A DNA stretch of 42,607 nucleotides, from positions 12,501-55,107 of the forward strand of contig JAHBMJ010004469.1 in NCBI GenBank assembly GCA_018398765.1. The letters are read 5' to 3'. Source of the DNA: Chromera velia. Taxonomy: Eukaryota > Sar > Chromeraceae. This document shows, in pieces, positions 31,325-41,790 of this stretch. Below the pieces are notes generated by a model that was not told the origin of the DNA, did no database searches, and saw only the letters and a list, made by a program, of their open reading frames with translations. The position numbers and the translations under genes were made by a program. The stretch's first letter is position 1; each line of letters begins with the position of its first letter.

Positions 31325-32880
31325 TTCGTCCAGCTGCCGCGAAAAGGATGCTGCCTCGACGCTTTTTTCGTCTAGCTGCCGCGAAAGGGATACTGCCTCG
31401 ACGCATTTCTCGTCTAGCTGCCGCGAAAAGGATGCTGCCTCGACGCATTTCTCGTCCAGCTGCCGAGAGAGGGATGCTGCCTCGACGTATTTCTCGTCCA
31501 GCTACCATGAAAGGGGTGCTGCCTCGATACATTTCTCGTCCAGCTGCCGAGAGAGGGATGCTGCCTCGACGCATTTCTCATCCAGCTGCCAAGAGAGGGA
31601 TGCTGCCTCGACGCATTTCTCGTCTAGCTGCTGAGAGAGGGATGCTGCCTCGACGCATTTCTCATCCAGCTGCCAAGAAAGGGATGCTGCCTTGACGTAT
31701 TTCTCGTCCAGCTACCGTGAAAGGGATGCTGCCTCGATACATTTCTCGTCCAGCTGCCGAGAGAGGGATGCTGCCTCGACGCATTTCTCATCCAGCTGCT
31801 AAGAGAGGGATGCTGCCTCGACGCATTTCTCGTCCAGCTGCCGAGAGAGGGATGCTGCCTCGATGCATTTCTCGTCCAGCTACCGCGAAAGGGATGCTGC
31901 CTCGATACATTTCTCGTCCAGCTGCCGAGAGAGGGATGCTGCCTCAACGCATTTCTCGTCCAGCTGCTAAGAGAGGGATGCTGCCTTGACATATTTTTTG
32001 TCCAGCTACCGTGAAAAGGATGCTTCCTCGACGCATTTCTCGTCCAGCTGCCGAGAGAGGGATGCTGTCTCGACGCATTTCTTGTCCAGCTGCCGCGAAA
32101 AGGATGCTGCCTCGACGTCTTTCTCGTCTAGCTACCGCAAAAGGGATGCTGCCTCGACGCATTTCTCATCCAGCTACCACGAAAGGGATGCTGCCTCGAC
32201 GTATTTCTTGTCCAGCTGCCGAGAGAGGGATGCTGCCTCGACGCATTTCTCGTCTAGCTGCCGAGAGAAAGATGCTGCCTCGACGTATTTCTCGTCCAGC
32301 TGCCGCGAAAGAGATACTGCCTCGACGCATTTCTTGTCCAACTGCCGAGAGAGGGATGCTGCCTCGACGCATTTCTCATCCAGCTGCCGCGAAAAGGATG
32401 CTGCCTCGACGCATTTCTCATCTAGCTGCTGAGAGAGGGATGCTGCTTTGATGCATTTCTCGTCTAGCTACCGAGAGAGGGATGCTGCTTCGATGCATTT
32501 CTTGTCCAGCTGCCAAGAGAGGGATGCTGCCTCGACGTATTTCTCGTCTAGCTACTGAGAGAGGGATGCTGCCTCGACGTATTTCTCGTCTAGCTACTGA
32601 GAGAGAGATGCTGCCTCGATGTATTTCTTATCCAGCTACCAAGAGAGGGATGCTGCCTCGATGCATTTCTCGTCCAGCTGCTGAGAGAGGGATGCTGCCT
32701 CGACGTATTTCTCATCCAGCTGCCGAGAGAGGGATGCTGCGTCAACGTATTTCTCGTCTAACTGCCACGAGAAAAATGCTGTCTCAACGCATTTCTCGTC
32801 CAGCTGCCGCGAGAGAGATGCTGCCTTGACACATTTCTCGTCCAGCTGCTGAGAGAGGGATGCTGCCTCTGTTACGCTTT
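31325..32880 (+). repeat. 42-bp tandem array, about 36.5 units
   Basis: The consensus unit begins GATGCTGCCTCGACGCATTT and continues CTCGTCCAGCTGCCGAGAGAGG. Unit starts fall exactly on 31347 + 42n: I checked 31347, 31389, 32187 and 32859, so there is no net insertion or deletion over 36 units. Differences between units are nearly all transitions, many of them at CpG sites. Because 42 is divisible by three, several frames on both strands stay open over long stretches (for example the 14-residue DAASTHFSSSCRER). These are broken by CGA-to-TGA-type changes. It is best read as a minisatellite; a repeat protein is not supported. Confidence 0.95.
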
Positions 32881-33850
32881 CAGTTTTCTAGAAAAAAAAA
32901 AAAGAGAGAACTTGCAAGGAAGAAAAAAAATTTTAGAAAGAAAGATAATATATATATATGCTGCCTTATAGGGTTAACGGGTATTTATCTATTATCCAAG
33001 ATATCCTGCGGAAAATTGTAAAAAAAATATATAATAATAAACTAATACAGAATGAGCTGCATTATGAGTATAAATAAAATGATAATATCGTTTCTCATAA
33101 CAATATAATAAGCAGCTAGAGTAAAGCAAAATTGCAAAATACATGCAAAATGTGACCAAATAATAAGTTGGGTACTAGATCAGGCCAGGTTTACCTATCA
33201 GTACATAAGCTTAAAACCCGTCGTTGCTTTTAGACAGAGTGTTGTCAATATTGCTATATGTAGTGGGATTTGCATGGCCGAGATGGTTGTATAGGCCGCT
33301 AAGTCAGAAGAGGAAGGCTCAGGGATCGACCATGATGTAAATGGCCTAACAAGAATCATAGCTAAGTTACTGTAGGACTTGTTGACCCGCTTGTCGAACT
33401 TGTTGGCAAGCTTATTAAAGGACTGCAGGCATAGGCATAAGAAGAGAAGTGCAAAGAAATTTTGTATGTTTCATGAGCAACTTGAAGGATATGAAAACTT
33501 TTGCGAACTCTCTGGAGAGTGTGCTCCAGGTTTAGTCGATCTTTTTATCAGTCTTCTTATCGATCTTTTTATTGTACGACCGTTTAGAGATGGCAAAACA
33601 TACCAAAGACAAAACAGAATACATAAAACACATAAGAAAATTAAGGAGGGAAAAAAGAGACACACATGCAAAAAGAAAGAACGTGTCGATCTTTTTGTTG
33701 AACTCTGGCTCAGATGGCTTTTTATGTCGAACGATTGCATAACATTTTTGTGAGGTTGCAACTTTTCATGAAATTCATGATCTTGACAATCCCGATCCTA
33801 CTTTCAAAGAAGTGAAATTTGAATTCAGAAATCTGCAACTTGGTTTGTTG
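32881..33850. other. AT-rich stretch, no gene seen
   Basis: AT-rich sequence with an A-run at 32891-32903 and short ATATAT tracts, apart from a small tRNA-like promoter candidate at 33274-33333. A 124-codon frame (33379-33753) is Lys/Arg-rich with no domain. Confidence 0.45.
33274..33333 (+). promoter_or_regulatory. RNA polymerase III A/B-box-like pair (possible tRNA-derived SINE)
   Basis: TGGCCGAGATGG (33274-33285) matches an A box and GGATCGACCAT (33323-33333) is close to a B box, at tRNA-like spacing. Flanking sequence does not fold into a convincing cloverleaf, so a tRNA-derived repeat is more likely than a tRNA. Confidence 0.3.
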
Positions 33851-34088
33851 GACTTCGGTTCCGTATGTCGAACCCTGATTCCGTATGTCGGACCAGTGAC
33901 TTCCGTGTGTGACTTTTAAGTTGTCGAACCTCCAATCTCATTTGTCAAACCTTAAATCTCACTTGTCGAACCTTCAATCTCGCTTGTCGAACCTTCAAGC
34001 TCAGTTGTCGGACCTTCAACCTCACTTGTCGAACCTGCAAGCCCGTTTGTCGAACCGACAAGGCCACTTGTCGGACTCGTCAACTCCG
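33850..34088 (+). repeat. 21-bp tandem array with a leucine-heptad translation
   Basis: Eight exact-length 21-bp units (33921-34088) of the type TTGTCGAACCTTCAATCTCAC are preceded by related TTCCGTATGTCGAACCCTGA copies. One frame reads (LSNLQSH)n, a heptad with leucine at two positions. No ATG opens that frame nearby, so coding is not established. Confidence 0.85.
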
Positions 34089-34538
34089 GTGAGGCACAGC
34101 TAGGTAGGTGCCCAATTCACCAAAAAGGGGAGGTTGTAACACGTGGTAACGCCATTCTTCGAGCTCGTGCTGTTTCAACAGCAAGCGACCTTCTGACAGT
34201 GTCTTCTCCTTCCTCACCAAGGGTACTCGATCATTAGGTAGAGGCACACCGTGAAGCACTGCCCAGTGTTTGTCAGACGGGTCTCTCACTGTCTTTACCG
34301 AGGACCCTTTGAGACCAAAGCAAGCAAAAAGCCTTCTGTCTTCTCCACTTTCAGTCAGACTCGAGTTTGAGCTTCTTTTTGAGAAAAGTAGACTGTGAAG
34401 CGCTGTTCTATTTTCAGTTAGAACCGTTGGGACATGTCTTTTTTGTCTCCGCTAGAGAAGTCTTCTCACGCCAGACCAAGCCGCGAAGCGCTGCAAAGTT
34501 CTCTGATAGAGAGAGCCCCCAGCCTTAGAAACATTTAA

Positions 34539-36350
34539 ACTCAGTATAGACTGCAAGTATCTGCAAGCTGCTGGGTCAAAGACCCCGTCACCAAAACGAA
34601 ACGGTCACAGACTTCCACAAGGCAAGCGGCAGTATCCCCGGACAAACCCAGCTCGCCCTCTAGACTTCCCCCACAGCAGGCACTACCTCCTTCCCCTCGC
34701 ACCTCGTCCTCTCAGTCGGCTTCGCCCTCTGAGAGTGAGACCCCCTACATTCGACAGGTCCTGGTTGATCGAGTACCACCCACTCAAAGAAGGAGTCACA
34801 TTCACCAGCTGACTCCCTCATATATCGCTTCTGCCACTGCCAACCTCCGTGCCGGTTACAGGAAGGAATCTCAACCATCCCTCTTAGCATCCCTCCGGAT
34901 GCTCGATATTGAGAGGGGATTCTCATACGTCCCCAACAGAAACTCACTCAGGGCCGCACATCTAGTAGCGTCCCATTTCGGGGTATCAGAAGATTCCCAG
35001 GCTGAAAACACCCGCCCGTACTGCTCGACCCCCGTAGCAAACCCCCGCCGTCGTCCCGCTCCTGATCCTCCCTCAGCTACTGAGTTGCGTCTTCCTATCA
35101 GGGCTTGAACAAACCGACCACCACCCGAATCAGACGACTCCCAGTTGCAGAGGTCGGGATCAGATTTCTACAAGAACGAGGAAACCAGACCGCTCATCAT
35201 CATCTACTCCCCACACAGCACCCTGCTTGTAAGTGACGGCTCTCACAACTGTAGGCCAACCATCCAGCATACTAAATACCGGGACCCTTCGACAGGAAGA
35301 GGATTCCCGCCAGACCACCTGTAATCCTCCGAACACAACCAACCAACCGCGCCCTGCAGCACGAACCAAATGCTTTACTCATCTGACCATACCCTTCCTA
35401 TAGCAAGACAGACAGCCCCAACTGAGCCTATACAAGGAAGAATAAGGAGAAGCCCCACTATAGTTTGCCTGGGGAAACCCCGCCGCTGGCTGAAGAGCCT
35501 TTATAGCTTCCTGCTCTCTGAGTGCCTCTCTGATTCTTTCTTCCCTTCCGCTCTGAAGAAAAAAAAGAAAACACTCCTACGAGGATGATCCCCCCCTGCT
35601 ACCCCTCTCGCACCACTGGCAAGACCGCAGACGCTCTCCTAGACCCAAAGCTGCTACACCAATAGCCTTGCATCGTCGCCATCCCCAACTAAAGCGAACT
35701 GCAAACCGAGACGCCATAGTGAATCTCCCACTGCCTTGCTCCGTACCCGAGCCGATTTTTCACTGCACATCCAGGCTGTTGGATTGCGCATAAGTATGCA
35801 ACATGCTCCCGCCGTACAAAGTACTTGCAGCCAAAATTCAGGTAGACCCTTACCCTGCAAGCGTCGGCAAGACGTTCCAGACAGACCCTAACGGCTCCCG
35901 GGCCGCGCTTCTGCCACGCAACCCCTACCCCTCTCCCACAACAGCCCACACAGCCCCCCAAAAAACTTCATTGGCAGAGCGAGGCCACCAATTCCCTCTT
36001 TTCCCCTCTAGTACCATTCTGATCGATGGGTGTGTCGTTCAAAACCCACATACAGTGCTAACAGTAAAACCGTTCCCCTCTCTCTACGTGAACCCCCTGT
36101 TGAACATGTCAGACTGAGTGCTAGACTCCCCAGGTATCCTTCAAGTGCTCATTAGAGAAGGGGTATGAAAGACACTGAAAAACTCCCTAGACATTCATCA
36201 AGTGCTGATTGAAGCTTTGCAAGCAACCATCCAGAAAGAAGTCTAGACGGTGTTGGTTTAAGTCTCCGCCGTGCTTACGAAACAACAAGGAGGGGAAAGT
36301 GCCTATTTGCAACTTTTTCAGACAAGGAGCTCAGGGCCCTTTGGTAGCAT
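34539..36350 (+). other. long decayed open frame upstream of gag
   Basis: After a TAA at 34536, one frame is open for 189 codons to a TGA at 35106. It then continues with sparse stops (35322, 35586, about 35640, 35889, 36009 and 36153) to at least 36345. It is Pro/Ser/Arg-rich and includes YIRQVLVDRVPPTQRRSH and LRMLDIERGFSYVPNRNSLR. It is in the same phase as gag at 36711. It could be an extra 5' ORF or the leader/LTR region of the Ty3 element. The C-rich composition lowers stop frequency by chance, and a second frame (35803-36117) is open as well, so coding is uncertain. Confidence 0.35.
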
Positions 36351-36710
36351 GCCCCCTCCACCTCCCGGACCCCCACCTGCGCGGTGGCCAAGACCGTCTG
36401 GAGATACCCATCTGATCACTCCATTCACCTGGGGAGCAAACCCCCCAGCAAGCCTCATCACAAGTTCGAATCTGACTGCCCCACCAGGTTTCGCTCCACC
36501 GTTCCCCTTGCCTTCTGCGAGTGATCCGACCCAGCACCAACCACCTGATAGGGAGCATTCCCAGGAGGGCCTGTAGGGCCCACTCGAAAGCCTCTGAAAC
36601 AGCTAACGAAGTGACACTGCAGGTTTGAAGAAAAAGAAAAAGAAAAGAAAGAAAAAGGGGTGAAAAGGAAAAGATAGCCATCGCAACTCAGAGCGGCTGC
36701 AAATAGAAAC

Positions 36711-38510
36711 ATGGCTCCTCGAACTCGATCACAAGCAAAGAAAGAGGAGCAGGCAGGGAAAAAGAAAGGGAAAAATGGAAAAGGGCTCCAAAAAGGATTG
36801 CAAGAGGTGGGTCTGAAAGGTGGGGGAAGGAAATCAGCAAAAAATAGGGAAAGAGGAGAAGAACAGGAGCAAGAGGCCAACCCTGTGGTCCAAGAGGTGC
36901 AGGCAAAGGAAGTAGGGGAAGAGAGGGTGGAACAACTAGTAAGGCCATAAACTAGACGTGCAGACCCGACGCACAGAAGGAGTAGGATGCAGGGTCTGGA
37001 GGCAGGAGACTCAGGAGAGGATGGAGAAGAGATCCTATCACAAGAGGCCTCTCCGGAGGTGTTGTTTGAATTGCACAACATGGGGATTGTTCTGATAAGA
37101 TCCGATACGGGGGTACTGAAGCTTTGCCGTATAGAACCCATATCTGTTAACATGGCATTATCTAGAGCGCCATTGCGCTGCAGACCCCAGGCGCCGATAG
37201 TTCCGTCCCTGCCCCCTTTTGACCTCCCCAAAGTAAAGATGGACTTACCATCGTTTGATGGAGACCGCGTGAAGGCTCGGAGTTTTGGGAACTCGTTGAT
37301 GAGACTGTATGAGAGCCTCGGGTGGATGTTCACAAACCTGAAAAACATCTACCTCCCGACTACCCTCAAAGGACCTGCAAAGGAATGGTTTGAGATGTTA
37401 CCCCCTGAAAGGCTAGCTAAGTGTGCCACTCATAAAGACCTGAAAACGCTGTTCATGAAGAAATATGGCATAGATGAGAGAGAAACAGAGCGCAAGAAGA
37501 GAGAGCTGTTGCAGATCGCTTAGAGGTTTCGGAAGAGCTCTACTGAGTATGTTCGACGTTTTAAGGAAAATTACGGGATTGCAGACCAAGGCACCGACGA
37601 CCCGACCGCACTAGCAGCCTTCATTGAGGGCCTGGAGGATGATCAGGTCCGCATTCAAATGGAAAGCAAAACGTATGACACTTTTGAAGAGATGCAGGTG
37701 CAGCTGAGGAAGTGGGAGGACGTAGTGAAAAAGAAATGAAACCGAGAAATAGGGGGGGTAAATGAGGGAGACCAACCTATCAAATGTCTTCGGATTTTAG
37801 CAGTAGAAGGAGAAGAGTCAAATGCCCAGTCATAAAGTAAGGAAGAACAGTTGATGGTGCCTCCAGAAGAGATGATGCAAAGGGTTTTCAACAATGCCGC
37901 CCTTGCACTTTCCGCACAAGTGCAGTGTGAGCGGTGTGCAGGAACGAGACCACACACAGAAGAGGGGTGCCCTGTTCCCGCTTCAACCACCTGTCACCGG
38001 TGTAAACAGACAGGACATATCAAAGCAGCTTGCCCCAACCCACCAATTAGAATTAGATGGGGGCAAGATGCCTACAGCGGGGATGCTTTCAGGTCTGGAG
38101 GACGATGAGAAGATACTCAGTTCAGGAGTGGGCCCCCTCCCAGACGTGAGCTTCCCAACCCCCACCCTTTGGAGTTTGCACTCCCTCAGCAGAACGGGTA
38201 GACACGTAACGATTGGAAAAGGCCCTGGGACGGACCCAGGGGCGACGATTTGAGCCCCCAGGGCCGCCTGCGGGCCGGGGCCAACCTATCTAACAGGAGC
38301 CTTGGGTTGCATCCCCAGCTGTGAGAGGAGGCCAACCACACCAGGTCATGCCCCCAAGAGGGACTCTTGGTGCCCCCATGCAACTCCCGAAAGTTATGGG
38401 CAGACCCCCCTTGAGAGCGTTGCCTCCATCTGGAGTTATGGCCTCAGCAGCCAACTAAACTCCCTTGGGCCAGCAAAAACACTGATGCGCCTGCCTTTGA
38501 GGGGCAGCTA
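36711..38510 (+). pseudogene. gag polyprotein with CCHC zinc knuckle, stop-riddled
   Basis: ATG in a good context (A at -3, G at +4) opens a Lys-rich N-terminus, MAPRTRSQAKKEEQ. The retrotransposon gag core follows (LPSFDGDRVKARSFGNSLMR through LKGPAKEWFEMLPP, then STEYVRRFKENYG). A C-x2-C-x4-H-x4-C knuckle CHRCKQTGHIKAAC lies near 37998-38040, preceded by a CERC...C cluster. In-frame stops fall at 36948, 37521, 37737, 37833, 38106, 38199, 38322 and 38412. The frame itself is never shifted, so point decay rather than indels has silenced it. Confidence 0.8.
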
Positions 38511-38517
38511 GAGTCAG

Positions 38518-39051
38518 GTGCCCGGAATGGCCCCAGTCGTACCGCAGAGAGAAGCACTTGTCGCCCACATCAATCTCTACCCTGCGGCCAGTAGGATGGG
38601 AATGTGCATTGACCTGGAAAAAATGTTCATAATCCCAGCTCTGATTGACACGGGGAGTGATGTGTCGACGCTGGGGGAAGAAGTGTTGTCGAGGTTCAAT
38701 ACTACACATGGAGGGTCTTACCGTTTGTATCCATCCCCCATGAAGTTGAAAGGTGAAGGAGGGGAATGTTTGGAGAATGTAGGGGTGATTACGTTGAGTC
38801 TTTTCATGGATAAAGTAAGGAAACAGACCTTCTATGTCATGAAGAATACACGACATGCATGCATTCTGGGGATTGACTTCTATCGAACCCACACTGAGGC
38901 GGTTGGATTCAAACCAGACTGCCTATTTCTCAAGGAGACGGGGGTCACGCCAGGCTCCTTGCCTCCTCTGCCTATTACTCTGACCCCTATGACTGTGTTG
39001 GAAAAAGAAAGAAGTTTTCTTCTTTTTTCTCTCTCTCTTCCCTCATCCTAG
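38518..39051 (+). pseudogene. Ty3-like aspartic protease
   Basis: The active-site motif ALIDTGSDVSTLGEE and the downstream ACILGIDFYRTH (family ILGxDFL block) identify a retroviral-type protease, with spacing of about 80 residues as usual. It is in the +1 frame relative to gag. The stop at 39049 is read as decay because the same frame goes on into reverse transcriptase. Confidence 0.8.
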
Positions 39052-40437
39052 GTCCTATGCCCCCTCACTCTCTCTTACCTGAACATCAGGATCCCCAACG
39101 GAACTCCCATGCCCGACAGGACCATGGTGTGCGTGTCGCCCCTGACTGTTCCTCACAGGGAGTTGCTACCTGCAGGAATAGAAGTACAAGAAACGGTGTC
39201 AATAGTCGAAAACCGCTCAGTTCGAGTAGCACTCTGCAATTGTACAACCCATGAATGCATGGTGAAACCTTTTATACTTGTGGCAGTTGTCACGGTTTGC
39301 ATGGCCCTGCCAGAAGCTAATAAGAAAGGAAAACAGGAAGTGAACAAGGAAAGAGGGGGGTCCACTGAACGATCCCTTTCCAACCACCCTGCGACATCAA
39401 TAGCCACACCCCCTAACCTTCCCAACGTCTCTGCCCTAGTAACCGAAGTCATTGAAGATGGCGATCTCGAAACAGTACCCCTCCGTACCTGCTCCCCAAC
39501 CCAAACTGCACAAACAGAGCAAGCCAGGAAAAGCATCGAAGAAGCCCTTTAGAAGAGTGAGGAGCTCACGCAAGAACAAAAGGGGGAGCTAAGGAAACTC
39601 TTACAAGAGTTTGCTTGTTTAGCCCCCACCCCCACGGATATCGGAAAAATCAAAGGCCCCGAAATCCAAATAGACACAGGGGATGCAAAGCAGATCTACG
39701 TTCGGCCCCGACCGATCTCTTACGCGCTGGAAGGGGAGACAAAGGAGTTAATAAATGAACTGATTGAACAGGACATTATTGAGCCTGCTCGTTCTCCCTG
39801 GGGGGCACCTGTCTGTCTCGTACGGAAATCCTTGGGGAAGCTCAGGCTCACAGTAGACTTCCGAGCCCTCAACAAGGTAATAGCACGGGACCACTGGCCC
39901 CTGGGGGACATCAAAAAGATCCTGAGCTCCCTGAGAGGGAAAAAATTGTTTTCACTCCTTGATCTCCCTTCTGCTTTCTTTTAGTTAGTAGTACGGCTGA
40001 TAGACTGACCAAAGCTTGCCTTTTGTACTAAGTGGGGGCAATTCCAGCACAAGAGGCTCCCAATGGGCCTCTTGATCAGTCCGTCTGAGTTCTAAAGGAC
40101 GATCGACCGACTGGTTGGTGACCTTCCCTGCGCGAATGTATACGTACACGATATTTTATGCAGCAGTAGCAGTTGGGAAGAGCATTTATCCGATTTCAGA
40201 AGAATATTGAAGAGGTTGACTGAAGCTAATGCGAGGCTAGCCTTCCAAAAATGCAGGTTTGGTCAAACCTTGCTCCAATACCTTGGCTTCCAGGTCTCTC
40301 AAGAAGGCCTGCGCCCCTGTGAAGAAAAAGTGAAAGCCATCACAGAAGCAAGAGCCCCAAAAAACGTGAAAGAGATTAAAAGCTTCATGGGGGTGTGCGG
40401 ACACTATCGATCGTTCGTTCTTAATTTTAGCGGCACC
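39052..40437 (+). pseudogene. Ty3-like reverse transcriptase with altered catalytic motif
   Basis: Family blocks are visible: IIEPARSPWGAPVCLVRKS, KLRLTVDFRALNKV, FSLLDLPSAF and RLPMGLLISPSEF. Next is the catalytic box reading YVHDI (about 40150-40164), where YxDD is expected, so one catalytic aspartate is histidine. Then comes FLGF-like YLGFQVSQEGLRPCEEKV. Stops at 39550, 39982, 40006 and 40093 fall, for the last three, at positions where the family usually has Gln, Arg and Gln. A one-base loss near 40437 shifts into the RNase H frame. Confidence 0.85.
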
Positions 40438-41171
40438 GTGCTCTACTTTTGGAGCTAACTCGGAAGGGAACCCCCTTCGTGTGGCAGGCACCCCAAGAGG
40501 AAGCCTTTAGAGCACTTAAACAGGCACTGAGCACAGCAAATATGCTTGTCTACCCCGATTTTACCAAGCCTTTCATTCTTCGCACGGATGCCAGCCTGGC
40601 TGCGGTGGCAGCTATCCTCCTGCAGGAGGACAAAGAAGGGAGGGCGAGGGTTATTTCATATGCAAGCCGCCGGCTCACCGCCGTTGAGGCTCGGTGGTCG
40701 ATATCAGAGATAGAGGCGTATGCAGTCGTATGGGGGGTACACCACTACCAAGAGTACTTATACGGTGTTCTCTTCAAAGTAGTCACCGATCACAAGGCTC
40801 TCCTCTATCTAGACTCCTTCAAGGATATAAATGCAAGACTGCATCGATGGAGCCTGAAGCTGAGTATCTACAACTATACAGTAGAGCACCGCCCAGGGAG
40901 AAGCCATCTAGACGTAAATGGACTAACCCGAGAGCCCTTTGTCCATGAGGGCTGCCCCCCTGTCCGTCTAGATTCCGACATAAAAGATGAAATCGTAGTA
41001 GCCCCAGTGTCTACCCTTCCCGTCGAAGAAACGATCTGCAAAGTGTGGAAGAGGGAGGAATTCATAGAAAAACAGAAGGAGGATGAAGAACTAAAACCGC
41101 TTATTCAGTATCTCACCAAAAAGGGGGGGGTTCAGGAAGGGAAGGCAGAGCATAGTCCCCACCTTGATATA
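40438..41171 (+). pseudogene. Ty3-like RNase H and connection region
   Basis: TPFVWQAPQEEAFRALKQAL leads into the RNase H core: FILRTDASLAAVAAILLQED, SYASRRLTAVEARWSISEIEAYAVVW, FKVVTDHKALLYL and HRPGRSHLDVNGLTR. The acidic core residues (D in RTDAS, E in ISEIEAYA, D in VVTDH) are kept. It is open over its full length; the frame ends at a TAA at 41172 inside the linker to integrase. Confidence 0.88.
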
Positions 41172-41790
41172 TAAACCAGCATGTATATAATGGACCAGGG
41201 CCTCCTTTTGCGAATGCTACCCCCAGCCTCGGGACACAAGAAGGGAACGCGTTTCCTCCCGGTTGTCCCCAAAGCATTGCAGAGAGAAGCACTACACAAC
41301 TATCACACCTGTCTGGTCGCTGGCTATGTAGGCATACAGAAGATGATTAGAGATCTGACGGCTAACCTATATTGGGGGAATGTCTTTGCAGACATCAAAA
41401 GGTTCATGAAGACTTGCAAAACTGTTACATGCCAAGAAAGGAAACAGAAAGCAGAAAGAGACACATTCGTGATTCAAAAACCCCTTATTGAACCGCCCCA
41501 GAGGTTTGCAGTCGATCTGGTGGGCCCTTTGGTACTGTCTAATTAGATAAAGGGCAGCCGCCCTTTAGTACTGTCCAATTAGATAAAGGGCAGACGGTTT
41601 AAGTGGATCCTCACTGTAATGGACTGCATGAGTCGATAGACCGAAATAGTAGCACTCACAGATGCGAAGGCCCCAACCGTAGCCAAAGCCCTCGTTGAAA
41701 GAATCATTTTGAGGTGGGGGCCACCTGTAGAACTTTTAAGTGACCAGGGAAGCAACTTCCTTGATCTAATCATTCAGGCAATATATAAAA
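41172..41790 (+). pseudogene. Ty3-like integrase, truncated
   Basis: The HHCC zinc domain is recognisable (HNYHTCLVAGYVG...RFMKTCKTVTCQERK), though the cysteine spacing is C-x4-C rather than the usual C-x2-C. The catalytic core has AVDLVGPL (first D) and LLSDQGSNFLDL (second D). The third catalytic residue (E) is missing because similarity ends at about 41790. A 36-bp tandem duplication and stops at 41544, 41580 and about 41637 interrupt the core. Confidence 0.85.
41525..41596 (+). repeat. 36-bp tandem duplication forming CCCTTT...AAAGGG hairpins
   Basis: Copies 41525-41560 and 41561-41596 differ at three positions. Each contains inverted CCCTTT and AAAGGG around an 18-bp spacer and an in-frame TAG. 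The duplication lies inside the integrase core. Confidence 0.9.

Larger units (their letters stand above)
36711..41790 (+). mobile_element. decayed Ty3/gypsy-like retrotransposon (gag-PR-RT-RH-IN, 3' truncated)
   Basis: Domains occur in the Ty3/gypsy order: gag, CCHC knuckle, aspartic protease, reverse transcriptase, RNase H, integrase. Gag lies in one frame and pol in the +1 frame, overlapping near 38510-38590. At least fifteen in-frame stops are present, but only one frameshift (about 40437) was found. The integrase breaks off after its second catalytic aspartate at about 41790, where AT-rich DNA begins. No LTR pair can be identified in the window. Confidence 0.88.

Noticed and set aside
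31149..32829. Repeat protein encoded by the 42-bp array
   Set aside because: Frames stay open only because the unit is a multiple of three. Stops interrupt each of the frames checked, and no start or conserved flank is evident.
31325..34088. CRISPR-like array
   Set aside because: Both arrays are contiguous tandem repeats without unique spacers, in eukaryotic DNA.
36343..36360. tRNA primer-binding site (TGGTAGCA) of the Ty3 element
   Set aside because: Only about eight bases fit, and no LTR end could be defined beside it.
36711..41640. Reassigned stop codons (UAA/UAG/UGA as sense)
   Set aside because: All three stop types occur within the element, the three MAA genes use none internally, and the YVHD change and truncation show it is dead.
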